Positions 56,610 to 64,000 of a stretch of DNA of 64,000 nucleotides are shown here, one piece after another. The position numbers were made by a program, and so were the translations under genes. This DNA is from Maribacter sp. HTCC2170 (GTDB taxonomy: Bacteria; Bacteroidota; Bacteroidia; Flavobacteriales; Flavobacteriaceae). The notes under the pieces were generated by a model, which made no database searches, was not told where the DNA came from, and worked only from the letters and a program-made list of their open reading frames with translations. Numbering within the stretch: position 1 is the first letter of the stretch; each line of letters opens with the position of its first letter. Location of the stretch: the NCBI RefSeq assembly GCF_000153165.2, contig NC_014472.1:3282001-3346000 (forward strand). The letters are read 5' to 3'.

Positions 56610-57155
56610 TTAATTCTTTTTACCTGCTTCGTTCAATTCTTCCGGCAAGTTCATCTTTTTAGTTAGAGACCCTATTTTTCTTAAGTCTATATCTCCGGTC
56701 AATGAAAGTAAAACAGTTTCTAATTTTCTGCCGTTTACATCAATATCTACATTTTTCATACCGGTAACGAACATCAACAGCTCACTTACATGATCTTCAT
56801 CTTTACCAGTCTTTATATAAAATTTGATGTTTGCATCTTTATCCTTTACCCGCATTAGCTCCTCAAGCTTGTTGCTCTTAAGATATTGATTCATAGTACT
56901 CATCATGTCTTTGGATATTTGAGGGTCTTCTGTGATGAACACCTTTAGATTCTTTAAACTTTGGGCTATATCCATAAAATCCTTTGCCTCAGGATCATCG
57001 ACCTCTACATCTATGTTAGATAACAGTCTGAACATACTTTGATTGACCACTACAGCACTAACGTTGTCCAAATCTTCATATTTATCAAAGACCGATTGTG
57101 AAAGACCTAATGCTGGTAGCATTATCAATGCCATTATGATTATAATTTTCTTCAT
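56610..57155 (-). CDS. DUF4252 exported protein (first copy)
   Basis: A 181-residue protein beginning MKKIIIIMALIMLPALG, with a signal peptide and DUF4252 domain (FDKYEDLDNVSAVVVNQSMF, MRVKDKDANIKFYIKTGKDEDHVSELLMF in part, and NLPEELNEAGKKN). Its paralogue lies immediately downstream. The ATG at 57155 is preferred to a longer frame because it directly starts the signal peptide. It follows the anti-sigma gene by 10 bp. Confidence 0.87.
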   Translation of the reverse strand: MKKIIIIMALIMLPALGLSQSVFDKYEDLDNVSAVVVNQSMFRLLSNIDVEVDDPEAKDFMDIAQSLKNLKVFITEDPQISKDMMSTMNQYLKSNKLEELMRVKDKDANIKFYIKTGKDEDHVSELLMFVTGMKNVDIDVNGRKLETVLLSLTGDIDLRKIGSLTKKMNLPEELNEAGKKN

Positions 57156-57165
57156 GGTTTTTATA

Positions 57166-57585
57166 TTAATTGTGTTTATAAATTTTTTGTTTTGTGTTTT
57201 CAAATTCATTGAGGTAGGCCACCTTTTCAGTACCTCGATTAAAATTATTGGCCAAAAGGTTCAATGCTTTCTTTGTTTCGTTATAAGCATATTCTGCCTC
57301 TTTTTGTTTTTGGTATTCATTACCAAAGTATATGCCAAACATTAGAACTGCTACTGCTGCAACGGATGCCCACTTGAAATCTATTCTTCTGGTTTTTAGC
57401 GGTACCTGCTTTGTAAATCGTTCTTCTTTGGCTACTGAAAAATATTGGAACATGGGGGCATATTGTTCAAGATGTGTTGGTACACTTTCCTGTGAAAAAT
57501 ATGTTCTAAGCTCTTTCTCTTCAGCTATTGAAGTGGAAGCTTCTAGGTATTTTTCCAATAATATTTCTATTCTATCCGATTCCAT
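57166..57585 (-). CDS. Putative anti-sigma factor (single membrane helix)
   Basis: A 139-residue protein: cytosolic N-terminal part (DRIEILLEKYLEASTSIAEEKELRTYF, the usual anti-sigma-like helical start), a membrane helix (about 71-86, ASVAAVAVLMFGIYFG) and a short periplasmic C-terminus. There is no classical zinc motif, but the start overlaps the sigma gene by 14 bp, which strongly supports the role. It probably tethers the ECF sigma at the membrane and senses an envelope signal. Confidence 0.8.
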   Translation of the reverse strand: MESDRIEILLEKYLEASTSIAEEKELRTYFSQESVPTHLEQYAPMFQYFSVAKEERFTKQVPLKTRRIDFKWASVAAVAVLMFGIYFGNEYQKQKEAEYAYNETKKALNLLANNFNRGTEKVAYLNEFENTKQKIYKHN

Positions 57586-58081
57586 AACTATGTTTTTGCA
57601 TTAATTTTTCTCTTACTGTTTTACGTGCCCTTGATAAGGTTACTCGTATTGCTGTTGGTTTCATATTCAACAATTCACCTATTTCATCAAAATCATATTC
57701 CTCAACATCTCTCAACTGCAATACCATTTTTTGCTGTTCTGGTAGTTCTTCCATTATTTTTTCCACCCAACTAAGACTGTCTTTTGCTTCAACTTGTTTT
57801 TGTAATGAGGTATTATCATCTCCGTAATTACTATGAACAAGTTTCAAATTGCTTGCCTGCTTTGACTTTAGTCGATCCAAACAAAAATTCTTGGTCATTG
57901 TCATGGCAAAAGCCTCAACGTTATTGTACTTCCCAATATTTTCATTTTTAGACCACAACTTCATTAATATCTCTTGCGTCGCATCTTCAGCCTCTTCTGT
58001 AGAAACCAGCAGTCTTTTTGCCAATCTATACAGCTTATCCTTAAAGGGCATTACCACATTTAAAAACTCTGACTGTTTCAC
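57572..58081 (-). CDS. ECF-type RNA polymerase sigma factor
   Basis: A 169-residue sigma-70 family protein with region 2 (DKLYRLAKRLLVSTEEAEDATQEILMKLW in part) and region 4 (LPEQQKMVLQLRDVEEYDFDEIGELLNMKPTAIRVTLSRARK in part). The two-domain layout is that of ECF sigma factors. First gene of sigma, anti-sigma, three DUF4252; it probably controls this unit and an envelope regulon. No TAnnTTTG box is visible upstream, compatible with an auto-regulated promoter. Confidence 0.92.
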   Translation of the reverse strand: MKQSEFLNVVMPFKDKLYRLAKRLLVSTEEAEDATQEILMKLWSKNENIGKYNNVEAFAMTMTKNFCLDRLKSKQASNLKLVHSNYGDDNTSLQKQVEAKDSLSWVEKIMEELPEQQKMVLQLRDVEEYDFDEIGELLNMKPTAIRVTLSRARKTVREKLMQKHSYGIG

Positions 58082-58312
58082 TTTCTTGGTTTAGTTGTTT
58101 TAAGACTTTCTTACCGGTCTACACAATGAAGACGAAGTATAACGAATTTTGTTACAAATAATTTTTTTTTATTGGATATGTAAGTAAATTGGACATCTAT
58201 TGTCTAAAAAATTGCGTATTTAATCAATAGAATATCGAAATAAAATCCCTCTACACATTATTCCCACCGAATTGGAATGATAATTGAGGTTGTTCATTGC
58301 TAAAAGAAAATT

Positions 58313-59791
58313 ATGAAAAAGTATTTTTTGTTGTTCCTCTCATTGGGGTTGTTTATCACTGCCTGTAAGAAAAGTGATGATGACCTTACTCCTCCTGATG
58401 GAATAGATCCAGATCCAACAGCAAATGTAGAAGTACAGGACTTTATGTGGAAGGCCATGAATTTTTGGTATTTCTGGCAAGCTGACGTCCCTAATTTAGC
58501 TGATGACAAGTTTACAAATACCGAGGATTATACTGAGTTTTTAGCCTCTGAAACCGATCCAGGGGTATTTTTTGATGATATGCTTTTGTTCAGTGAGGAC
58601 CGATTCAGCTTTTATTCTGATGATTACAAAGAATTGACACAAGCTTTTTCAGGAATTTCAAAAAGCAATGGGCTTGAATTCGGATTGCTTCGTTTTGATG
58701 ACACTCCAAATAGTGAGGTTTTTGGTTATGTACGATATATAGTACCCAATTCAAATGCCTCAACTAAGGATATTAGCCGAGGTGAGCTTTTTACAGGGGT
58801 TAATGGGCAAACCCTTACTATTGGTAATTATGTAGACTTGCTTTTTGGGGATGCCGATACGTATACCTTAAACATGGCCGATATTGCCAATAATACAATT
58901 ACCCCAAATGATAAGGAAGTTGAACTCACAAAACTTGAAGGTCTAGTGGAAAATCCTGTTTTCTTATCAAAAACCTTTGATATTGGAGGAGAGAAAATTG
59001 GTTATTTGGTGTACAATGGTTTCACGAACGAATTTGATGAAGATTTAAATAATGTATTCGGCGATTTTAAAGCTGCCGGGGTCACCAATTTGGTATTGGA
59101 TTTGAGATACAATCCAGGTGGGTCAGTTAATTCTGCCCGTCTGTTGTCCAGTATGATTTATGGCACGCATACCGACGAATTGTTTCTAAGACAACGTTGG
59201 AACGCAAAAATTCAAGGACAATTGAGTGATTCTCAACTAACTGATTACTTTGGTGATAAAACTAGCGATGGCTCAGACATAAACACACTTAACTTAACCA
59301 AAGTGTATATTATAGCCACCAATGGATCTGCATCAGCTAGCGAATTGGTTATTAATGGCCTTGCACCTTATGTTGATGTAGTTCATATTGGAGAAACTAC
59401 AAGAGGGAAAAACGAATTCTCTATTACTATGGTTGATGATTTTGATGGCAGCTATATTTATAGTCCAGAAAGAGAGTCCAATATAAACCCAAATAATCAA
59501 TGGGCTATTCAACCTTTGGTTGGTCGCAACGAAAATGCCGATGGATTTTCTGATTACACCTCTGGTTTAACGCCAACTATAGAACTTGAGGAAGATATAG
59601 CAAACCTTGGTTCTTGGGGGGATCAAAATGAACCTTTATTGGCTAGGGCCATTCAGGAAATAACTGGAGCTTCTGGCAAACGAAGTTTTGAAGTGCTTAT
59701 GCCTGCTGATGTTATGACCAGCTCTAAAATGTACACTGTTCTGAAAGACAATATGGTTTTGGACAAAAAATTAGATCTTAAAATTCAATAA
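58313..59791 (+). CDS. S41 family (C-terminal processing) peptidase lipoprotein
   Basis: A 492-residue lipoprotein (lipobox ITAC, Cys18). A helical N-terminal domain, a PDZ-like region (about 110-200), and the S41 catalytic domain follow. LVLDLRYNPGGSV is followed by the nucleophile in ATNGSASASELV (about S341) and the general-base Lys in GETTRGKNEF (about K366). It is on the cell envelope and cleaves C-terminal regions of substrate proteins; these are unknown. Own terminator. Confidence 0.92.
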   Translation: MKKYFLLFLSLGLFITACKKSDDDLTPPDGIDPDPTANVEVQDFMWKAMNFWYFWQADVPNLADDKFTNTEDYTEFLASETDPGVFFDDMLLFSEDRFSFYSDDYKELTQAFSGISKSNGLEFGLLRFDDTPNSEVFGYVRYIVPNSNASTKDISRGELFTGVNGQTLTIGNYVDLLFGDADTYTLNMADIANNTITPNDKEVELTKLEGLVENPVFLSKTFDIGGEKIGYLVYNGFTNEFDEDLNNVFGDFKAAGVTNLVLDLRYNPGGSVNSARLLSSMIYGTHTDELFLRQRWNAKIQGQLSDSQLTDYFGDKTSDGSDINTLNLTKVYIIATNGSASASELVINGLAPYVDVVHIGETTRGKNEFSITMVDDFDGSYIYSPERESNINPNNQWAIQPLVGRNENADGFSDYTSGLTPTIELEEDIANLGSWGDQNEPLLARAIQEITGASGKRSFEVLMPADVMTSSKMYTVLKDNMVLDKKLDLKIQ

Positions 59792-59808
59792 TTAAGGTCT
59801 CAACTTAT

Positions 59809-59850
59809 AAAAAAGAAAGCCTTGGTTTATGACCAAGGCTTTCTTTTTTT
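59809..59850. terminator. Bidirectional terminator between the S41 peptidase and TonB receptor genes
   Basis: AAAAAAGAAAGCCTTGG pairs with CCAAGGCTTTCTTTTTT around a seven-base loop: a very strong stem, effective for both convergent genes. Confidence 0.95.
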
Positions 59851-59862
59851 ATTTGAGGTTGT

Positions 59863-61734
59863 TTACTGCAGCGTAAGGTTTAACCCTGCATTAATATTTC
59901 TTCCCTTTGTGGTATACCCTATTATCTCAACATATTCTGTGTTCAAAACATTTTGCAAGCCAACGAATATTTTGAGCTTACTTGGTATTAATTCATGTTC
60001 AGTATATACATTCAACAATGAATACGGGTCCAAAGCTACATTGGAGAAAGTATTGAAATCCGTATCCAATCTTTCACCGGTATACCTATAATCCAAAGAG
60101 GCGTAGGTTCTTTTTGATATTGCATACCCAAAAGAGGCGTTTATTTTGTGTTTTGGAATACGAATGGCCGCATCACCTTTTCGCTCTGTGAAAGAATAAT
60201 TACCAGCAATTACGATTTCATCACTTGGATTCCATTTAAGTTCTATTTCGGCACCCTGAGCATCTATCTTGTTATCCGCATTACCATATGTTCCTGTAAT
60301 ATTATCATAGAAAACGAAATTCTCTTCCTTTCTATTAAAATATACACCACTCACTCTAAATCTGTTATTTAATGCATATTCCAGACCACCCTCTATAGTC
60401 CTGTTTTCTTCAGGTTCCAAGTCAGGATTTGCGCCAAAATTTCCAAACAGATGGGTCAATGAAGGTGTTATGTAAGATGTTGCGTATGTTGACAGAAATT
60501 TTACATAACCCTCTTCTGTTTTAAAAGTATATGAAGGGTTTAAGTTATATACCAAATGCGAGCCATATTCTGAATGATTATTAAAACGGGCACCGACATT
60601 AAGGTTTAATCCGCTATCAGAAATGTAGACCAAATTAGCGTAAGGGTCAATTATTTTAAAATCCTGATTAGCGCTAAAGACTGTTTCATCTTTAATAAAA
60701 TTTAAACCAACAATAGTATAGAACTTGTCATTGAAAGTATATTTATTATAAATATCAGCAACATAGTTTTTCCCCTCAAAAAAGCTTGGGAAAGCACTTT
60801 TATTTTCCGATTCATAGTTGGCGTAGGCCATGTTCAGGTGCAATGAACCATTTTGATATTTAAACTCTGAAGTTAGCCCTGCTCGTTTTTGATTACTTAA
60901 AAAACGGTAATTGGCATCAAAAAGCCCAAACGATTCGTCATATTCAGTATTCAATTTTGTTTGATTAGCGTATACTCCAATTGTAAACTTATCAGAAACT
61001 TGATAGCCCAATTTTATATCGGTATTTATTTGAGAATAAGAATCTTCAAAATTCTGCGGAGTAATTATTGCGGAAAGGCCGTCAGAATAACGATTCGAAA
61101 AACCTACTTGATAAGTAAATGCATCTAAAGTACCACCTAAACTAGCACTATTGAATGCCTGGGCCAAATTATAATTCTGGTCGTCACTATTTTGATTAGT
61201 TCCTCTTGACGCTTGAACATTAAGTGAAATACTTTGTTCAGAGACTTTTTTGGTAGTTATATTGATTACTGCCGTTGCCGCATTAGTACCGTACAAAGTA
61301 CTTGCAGCACCTTTTAATATTTCAATAGACTCAATATTAGCTGCGGAAAGTAAGCGTAAATCATACTCTTGGGAAAATGATGAAGGGTCAGATACCCGGA
61401 CCCCATCAATCAACACAAGAACCTGTCGTCCCCTTCCTCCTCTTGCAAAAACACCTAGAATACTACCGTCGGCTCCTCTACTCCCAGCAATCTCGATTCC
61501 GCTTTTGGAATTAATGATATCCGCTACTGATTTGCCTTGATTATGTTGTAACTCTTCTGAACCGATTTTAATTACCGTTTTACCTGAATTTTCTCGTTTT
61601 AGTTCAAAACGGGAATCGCTAACAACAACTTCATCCAATTGTTGTACGTTAATCGAATCGTTCTGCATTTCCTGTGCAGCAATACTAGCACTTACCAACA
61701 CGGCAGCGCCTAAACTCATGATTTTTTTGTTCAT
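59863..61734 (-). CDS. btuB: TonB-dependent receptor for cobalamin (BtuB-like)
   Basis: A 623-residue outer-membrane receptor: signal peptide (about 1-20), TonB box region LDEVVVSDSR, plug domain (VADIINSKSGIEI, VFARGGRGRQVLVLIDGVRV, STLYGTNAATAVINITTKK) and barrel. The family is BtuB-like. Its ligand is fixed by a cobalamin riboswitch in the 5' leader and by divergent BtuF/BtuC-type genes. Vitamin B12 or related corrinoids are thus the likely cargo. The start lies 1 bp after a 13-codon ORF. Confidence 0.9.
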   Translation of the reverse strand: MNKKIMSLGAAVLVSASIAAQEMQNDSINVQQLDEVVVSDSRFELKRENSGKTVIKIGSEELQHNQGKSVADIINSKSGIEIAGSRGADGSILGVFARGGRGRQVLVLIDGVRVSDPSSFSQEYDLRLLSAANIESIEILKGAASTLYGTNAATAVINITTKKVSEQSISLNVQASRGTNQNSDDQNYNLAQAFNSASLGGTLDAFTYQVGFSNRYSDGLSAIITPQNFEDSYSQINTDIKLGYQVSDKFTIGVYANQTKLNTEYDESFGLFDANYRFLSNQKRAGLTSEFKYQNGSLHLNMAYANYESENKSAFPSFFEGKNYVADIYNKYTFNDKFYTIVGLNFIKDETVFSANQDFKIIDPYANLVYISDSGLNLNVGARFNNHSEYGSHLVYNLNPSYTFKTEEGYVKFLSTYATSYITPSLTHLFGNFGANPDLEPEENRTIEGGLEYALNNRFRVSGVYFNRKEENFVFYDNITGTYGNADNKIDAQGAEIELKWNPSDEIVIAGNYSFTERKGDAAIRIPKHKINASFGYAISKRTYASLDYRYTGERLDTDFNTFSNVALDPYSLLNVYTEHELIPSKLKIFVGLQNVLNTEYVEIIGYTTKGRNINAGLNLTLQ

Positions 61735-61735
61735 T

Positions 61736-61777
61736 TCAAAAAGTGAATAAACGGGAGTGTGGTATGTCTTTATTCAT
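61736..61777 (-). CDS. Possible 13-residue leader ORF directly upstream of btuB
   Basis: ATG at 61777 to TGA at 61736-61738 encodes MNKDIPHSRLFTF. Only one base separates the stop from the btuB ATG, so translational coupling is possible. It lies downstream of the riboswitch aptamer. No direct proof of translation. Confidence 0.3.
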   Translation of the reverse strand: MNKDIPHSRLFTF

Positions 61778-61814
61778 ACGAAAACTTTTATCCCGAAAGT
61801 TTAACAATGTTTGT

Positions 61815-62012
61815 TTGAAGTTGGCAGGTCTCCTGACTTGTTCAATGTTATTTCGCCTTCCCATCCATCTACGGACAGTGACTTTGAAGAAAACAACACC
61901 CTCTTTTATAGAGGTGCCAAATCAAGTTTGGCATAAACTTACAGTTGCGGGAACAGTACCAGATTTTCACTGGATTCCCTTTTAATTTAGTCACCGTGAA
62001 AGTGACAAAACC
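61815..62012 (-). ncRNA. Cobalamin (B12) riboswitch
   Basis: On the minus strand the conserved elements appear in order: GGTGAC arm, GGGAATCCAGTGAAAATCTG, TACTGTTCCCGCAACTGTAA (the cobalamin core), a peripheral hairpin region, GATGGATGGGAAGGCG, and AAGTCAGGAGACCTGCC. This is the standard cobalamin aptamer, controlling the btuB-like receptor 80 nt further. With B12 bound, expression should fall. No obvious terminator is present in the expression platform, so control at translation start is more likely. Confidence 0.95.
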
Positions 62013-62022
62013 AAATTCAGTG

Positions 62023-62030
62023 CAAAAATA
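62023..62030 (-). promoter_or_regulatory. -7 promoter box TATTTTTG before the riboswitch
   Basis: TATTTTTG fits TAnnTTTG and lies just upstream of the aptamer start, as expected for the btuB transcript. Confidence 0.55.
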
Positions 62031-62041
62031 AACCTAATAAA

Positions 62042-62158
62042 CTATTTATCGTCTTTTTTCTTACTTAGTTTAATGGCCAACCAAATAAAACCGACTACAA
62101 AATGAAGAATGATAATGCCTGCTACTATATAGATTACTGCATTTGAACTATCTCTCAT
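62042..62158 (-). CDS. Small single-pass membrane protein (38 residues)
   Basis: A 38-residue ORF: short polar N-terminus (MRDSSNA), one hydrophobic helix (VIYIVAGIIILHFVVGFIWL) and a basic/acidic tail (SKKKDDK), i.e. a typical small membrane peptide with inside-positive C-terminus. ATG preceded by A-rich sequence and a TACTTTTG box at 62173-62180. It sits between the riboswitch and the divergent btuF gene. Not recognised; function unknown. Confidence 0.5.
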   Translation of the reverse strand: MRDSSNAVIYIVAGIIILHFVVGFIWLAIKLSKKKDDK

Positions 62159-62172
62159 GTTTAAAATTTATT

Positions 62173-62180
62173 CAAAAGTA
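62173..62180 (-). promoter_or_regulatory. -7 promoter box TACTTTTG upstream of the small membrane ORF
   Basis: TACTTTTG on the minus strand, 14 bp before the ATG at 62158. Fits TAnnTTTG. Confidence 0.45.
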
Positions 62181-62255
62181 AAATACAATATCCTTTAAAA
62201 TTGTGACATTTGTTACCTTGCGCAAATTGGTATAACATTTCATCCATATTTCAAT

Positions 62256-63401
62256 ATGAACATTAGAATCCTTGCAATCTTATTTGTTTTTCTTTCTTCC
62301 TGCAAGGAAGCAAAGAAGGCAGAATTGCCAAATCCAGTTACAACAAATTCCACCTCAATTGAATATGCCAAGGGGTTTACTATTGAAAAACAATCAAACG
62401 GAATAACTGTAATGAATATATCTTCACCATGGCCAAATGCCAAAACTGGATTTAAATATGCCCTGGTACCAAAGGATAAAATGGCATCCATCAGTTTGAA
62501 CAAGAATGAATTTGATGCAATTATTGGTACCCCAATAAATTCAATGGTCGCAACTTCTACAACGCATATTCCAGCTTTGGAAGCTCTTGGTGAAATTAAA
62601 AAATTGACGGGTTTCCCCGACACACAATACATTTCTTCGAAAAAAGCAAGAAATCGTATTGACGAAGGAAAAATCAAAGAATTGGGGAACAATGAATCCA
62701 TTAACACCGAGATGGTCATTGAATTGCAACCTGAAGTGGTCATAGGGTTCAGCATCAACAGTCAAAACAAAGCGTATGAAACTTTAATGCGTTCAAACAT
62801 TCCAGTGGTTTATAATGGGGATTGGACGGAGGAAACCCCATTGGGAAAAGCAGAATGGATTAAATTCTTTGCCCCTTTCTTTCAAAAAGAGCAATTAGCG
62901 GATAGTATTTTCAAGGAAATTTCAAATTCTTATAATCAAGCCAAATCTTTGGCTAAAAAAGCAAAAAACAGGCCTACTGTTTTAAGTGGGGCGCTGTACA
63001 AAGATGTATGGTATTTACCCGGAGGCAATAGTTGGGCTGCAAAATTTATTGAAGATGCGAATACCGAATACCCTTGGTCAGACAATGAGCAGACAGGGAG
63101 TCTTAATATGAGTATCGAAAGTGTTTTGGCCGAAGGTCATGATACTGACTTTTGGATATCACCTTCTCAATTCATTTCATATGAAGAAATGAAGAATGCA
63201 AATGTTCATTACCTAAAGTTTAAGGCGTTTCAAAACAAAAACATCTATACATTTGCAAACACCAAAGGAGATACTGGCGGACTTTTGTATTATGAACTGG
63301 CTCCAAATCGACCCGATTGGGTACTAAAAGACTTAATACACATTTTCCATCCAGAACTGTTACCTGATCATGAATTGTTCTTTTTTAAGCCATTGAATTA
63401 G
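62256..63401 (+). CDS. btuF: ABC transporter substrate-binding lipoprotein (BtuF-like)
   Basis: A 381-residue lipoprotein (lipobox LSSC, Cys16) with the two-lobed periplasmic binding protein fold of class III. IIGTPINSMVATSTTHIPALEALGE, IELQPEVVIGFSI, IPVVYNGDWTEETPLGKAEWIKFFA and YLPGGNSWAAKFI (in part) are typical of cobalamin/iron-complex binders. Location next to a B12-regulated receptor and a FecCD-type permease suggests cobalamin as ligand; iron-chelate is an alternative. Confidence 0.87.
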   Translation: MNIRILAILFVFLSSCKEAKKAELPNPVTTNSTSIEYAKGFTIEKQSNGITVMNISSPWPNAKTGFKYALVPKDKMASISLNKNEFDAIIGTPINSMVATSTTHIPALEALGEIKKLTGFPDTQYISSKKARNRIDEGKIKELGNNESINTEMVIELQPEVVIGFSINSQNKAYETLMRSNIPVVYNGDWTEETPLGKAEWIKFFAPFFQKEQLADSIFKEISNSYNQAKSLAKKAKNRPTVLSGALYKDVWYLPGGNSWAAKFIEDANTEYPWSDNEQTGSLNMSIESVLAEGHDTDFWISPSQFISYEEMKNANVHYLKFKAFQNKNIYTFANTKGDTGGLLYYELAPNRPDWVLKDLIHIFHPELLPDHELFFFKPLN

Positions 63402-63402
63402 T

Positions 63403-64000
63403 TTGTTTAACACCAGCAAATACAAATCTAGATTTCTATATCTGACGGCAGCACTATTGCTGTGCTTGATTGCGAACATTAGTTTAGGTTCTGTTTCTAT
63501 TCCTTTTAGCGAAACAGTAAAGGCAATCTTGGGAAGTGAATTAAATAATGGTTCCTGGAGCTATATTGTGTGGAATTATCGAGTTCCAAAGGCATTGACT
63601 GCCATTCTTGTAGGTGGCGGACTTGCCCTAAGTGGGTTGTTGATGCAAACACTTTTCAGAAACCCTTTGGCGGGGCCATTCGTTTTAGGTATTAGTTCAG
63701 GAGCAAGTTTGGGGGCGGCACTTTTAATCATGGGCGCGTCTCTGTTTTCTGGTTTTTATGCAATAGGAATGATTGGTGATATTTCATTAGCCATAGCTTC
63801 TAGTATTGGTAGTTTTTTGGTTCTTTTGGTTGTTGTAATTGTAGCCTATAGAATAAAGGACACTATGGCCCTTTTGATAATTGGGCTCATGTTTGGAAGC
63901 ATTACCGCGGCCGTGGTAAGTGTTCTTTCGTATTTCACAGATGCCGAAAAATTACAGCAATACATCTATTGGTCTTTTGGGAGTGTCGGGAACCTTACAT
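63403..64000 (+). CDS. btuC: FecCD-type ABC permease (BtuC-like), partial at window end
   Basis: About 199 N-terminal residues of a polytopic permease are visible. NISLGSVSIPFSETVKAILG, WNYRVPKALTAILVGGGLALSGLLMQTLFRNPLAGPFVLGISSGASLGAAL (in part) and YIYWSFGSVGNLT are FecCD/BtuC landmarks. It follows the BtuF-like gene directly, with a TTG start in the likely position; no ATG fits. The frame continues to the window's right edge, so the C-terminus is missing. Confidence 0.88.
   Translation, partial: MFNTSKYKSRFLYLTAALLLCLIANISLGSVSIPFSETVKAILGSELNNGSWSYIVWNYRVPKALTAILVGGGLALSGLLMQTLFRNPLAGPFVLGISSGASLGAALLIMGASLFSGFYAIGMIGDISLAIASSIGSFLVLLVVVIVAYRIKDTMALLIIGLMFGSITAAVVSVLSYFTDAEKLQQYIYWSFGSVGNLT

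Noticed and set aside
61743-61985. 80-residue ORF on the plus strand
   Set aside because: It lies entirely antisense to the cobalamin riboswitch and its leader; the codons show no coding character.

Overview
The window is a contiguous stretch of an AT-rich Bacteroidota chromosome, almost certainly from the family Flavobacteriaceae (genus not determined). The evidence is the gene content: the ~480-residue GAPDH form, DUF4252, DUF4294, DUF6095 and DUF6495 proteins, TonB receptors with a carboxypeptidase-D-like N-terminus, a TonB receptor/DUF4249 pair, a 740-residue monomeric isocitrate dehydrogenase and a phosphatase-PGDH fusion. Upstream signals agree: many genes carry the Bacteroidota -7 box TAnnTTTG, Shine-Dalgarno sequences are mostly absent, and starts follow A-rich stretches. 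No rRNA, tRNA, CRISPR array, insertion sequence, integrase or phage gene was seen. Most of the window is core chromosome.

Layout. 1-5.2 kb: prmC (cut by the window edge) with a GNAT gene, a tightly packed LEA14-like/ribD/HAD/EamA/YigZ operon, and a convergent thioesterase. 5.4-8.1 kb: dnaA, low-molecular-weight phosphatase and an RsmI-like methyltransferase. 8.1-11.3 kb: a lysozyme-fold protein and the operon dapF-GNAT-mltG, all on the minus strand. 11.4-19.8 kb: HtrA protease, GAPDH, a coiled-coil membrane protein, GNAT, trmD, rplS, an unexplained ~640-bp gap and isocitrate dehydrogenase. 19.9-30.3 kb: TonB receptor with DUF4249 lipoprotein, M42 peptidase, Nudix hydrolase, an unusually long hisS, the rpsF-rpsR-rplI operon and a LytTR regulator. 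30.3-37.6 kb: the operon nadC-yihY-DUF2147-priA, rlmH and the serB-serA fusion. 37.7-43.6 kb: a Nudix-type repressor divergent from a GH3 enzyme, a GH5-like enzyme, and a SatD/DUF3307 pair behind three direct repeats. 43.7-54.3 kb: rdgB, a DEAD-box helicase, a GH13 amylase, trmH, sirtuin, a haem-binding protein and purB, which is split by a frameshift. 54.4-59.8 kb: mscS, a sigma/anti-sigma/three-DUF4252 locus and an S41 protease. 59.9-64 kb: a cobalamin uptake locus with a B12 riboswitch in front of a TonB receptor, divergent from a binding protein and permease (cut by the right edge).

No large unknown system such as a defence island, biosynthetic cluster or mobile element was found. The items most worth a second look are at regulatory and gene-structure level: the structured gap between rplS and icd with an orphan terminator; three ~28.5-bp-spaced direct repeats in front of the SatD-family gene; twin palindromes between the Nudix-type regulator and the GH3 gene; a ~140-residue block in HisRS; the purB frameshift at a potential -1 slippery heptamer; a 13-codon ORF coupled to the B12-regulated receptor; and the DUF4252 triplet in which each gene is followed by its own hairpin.
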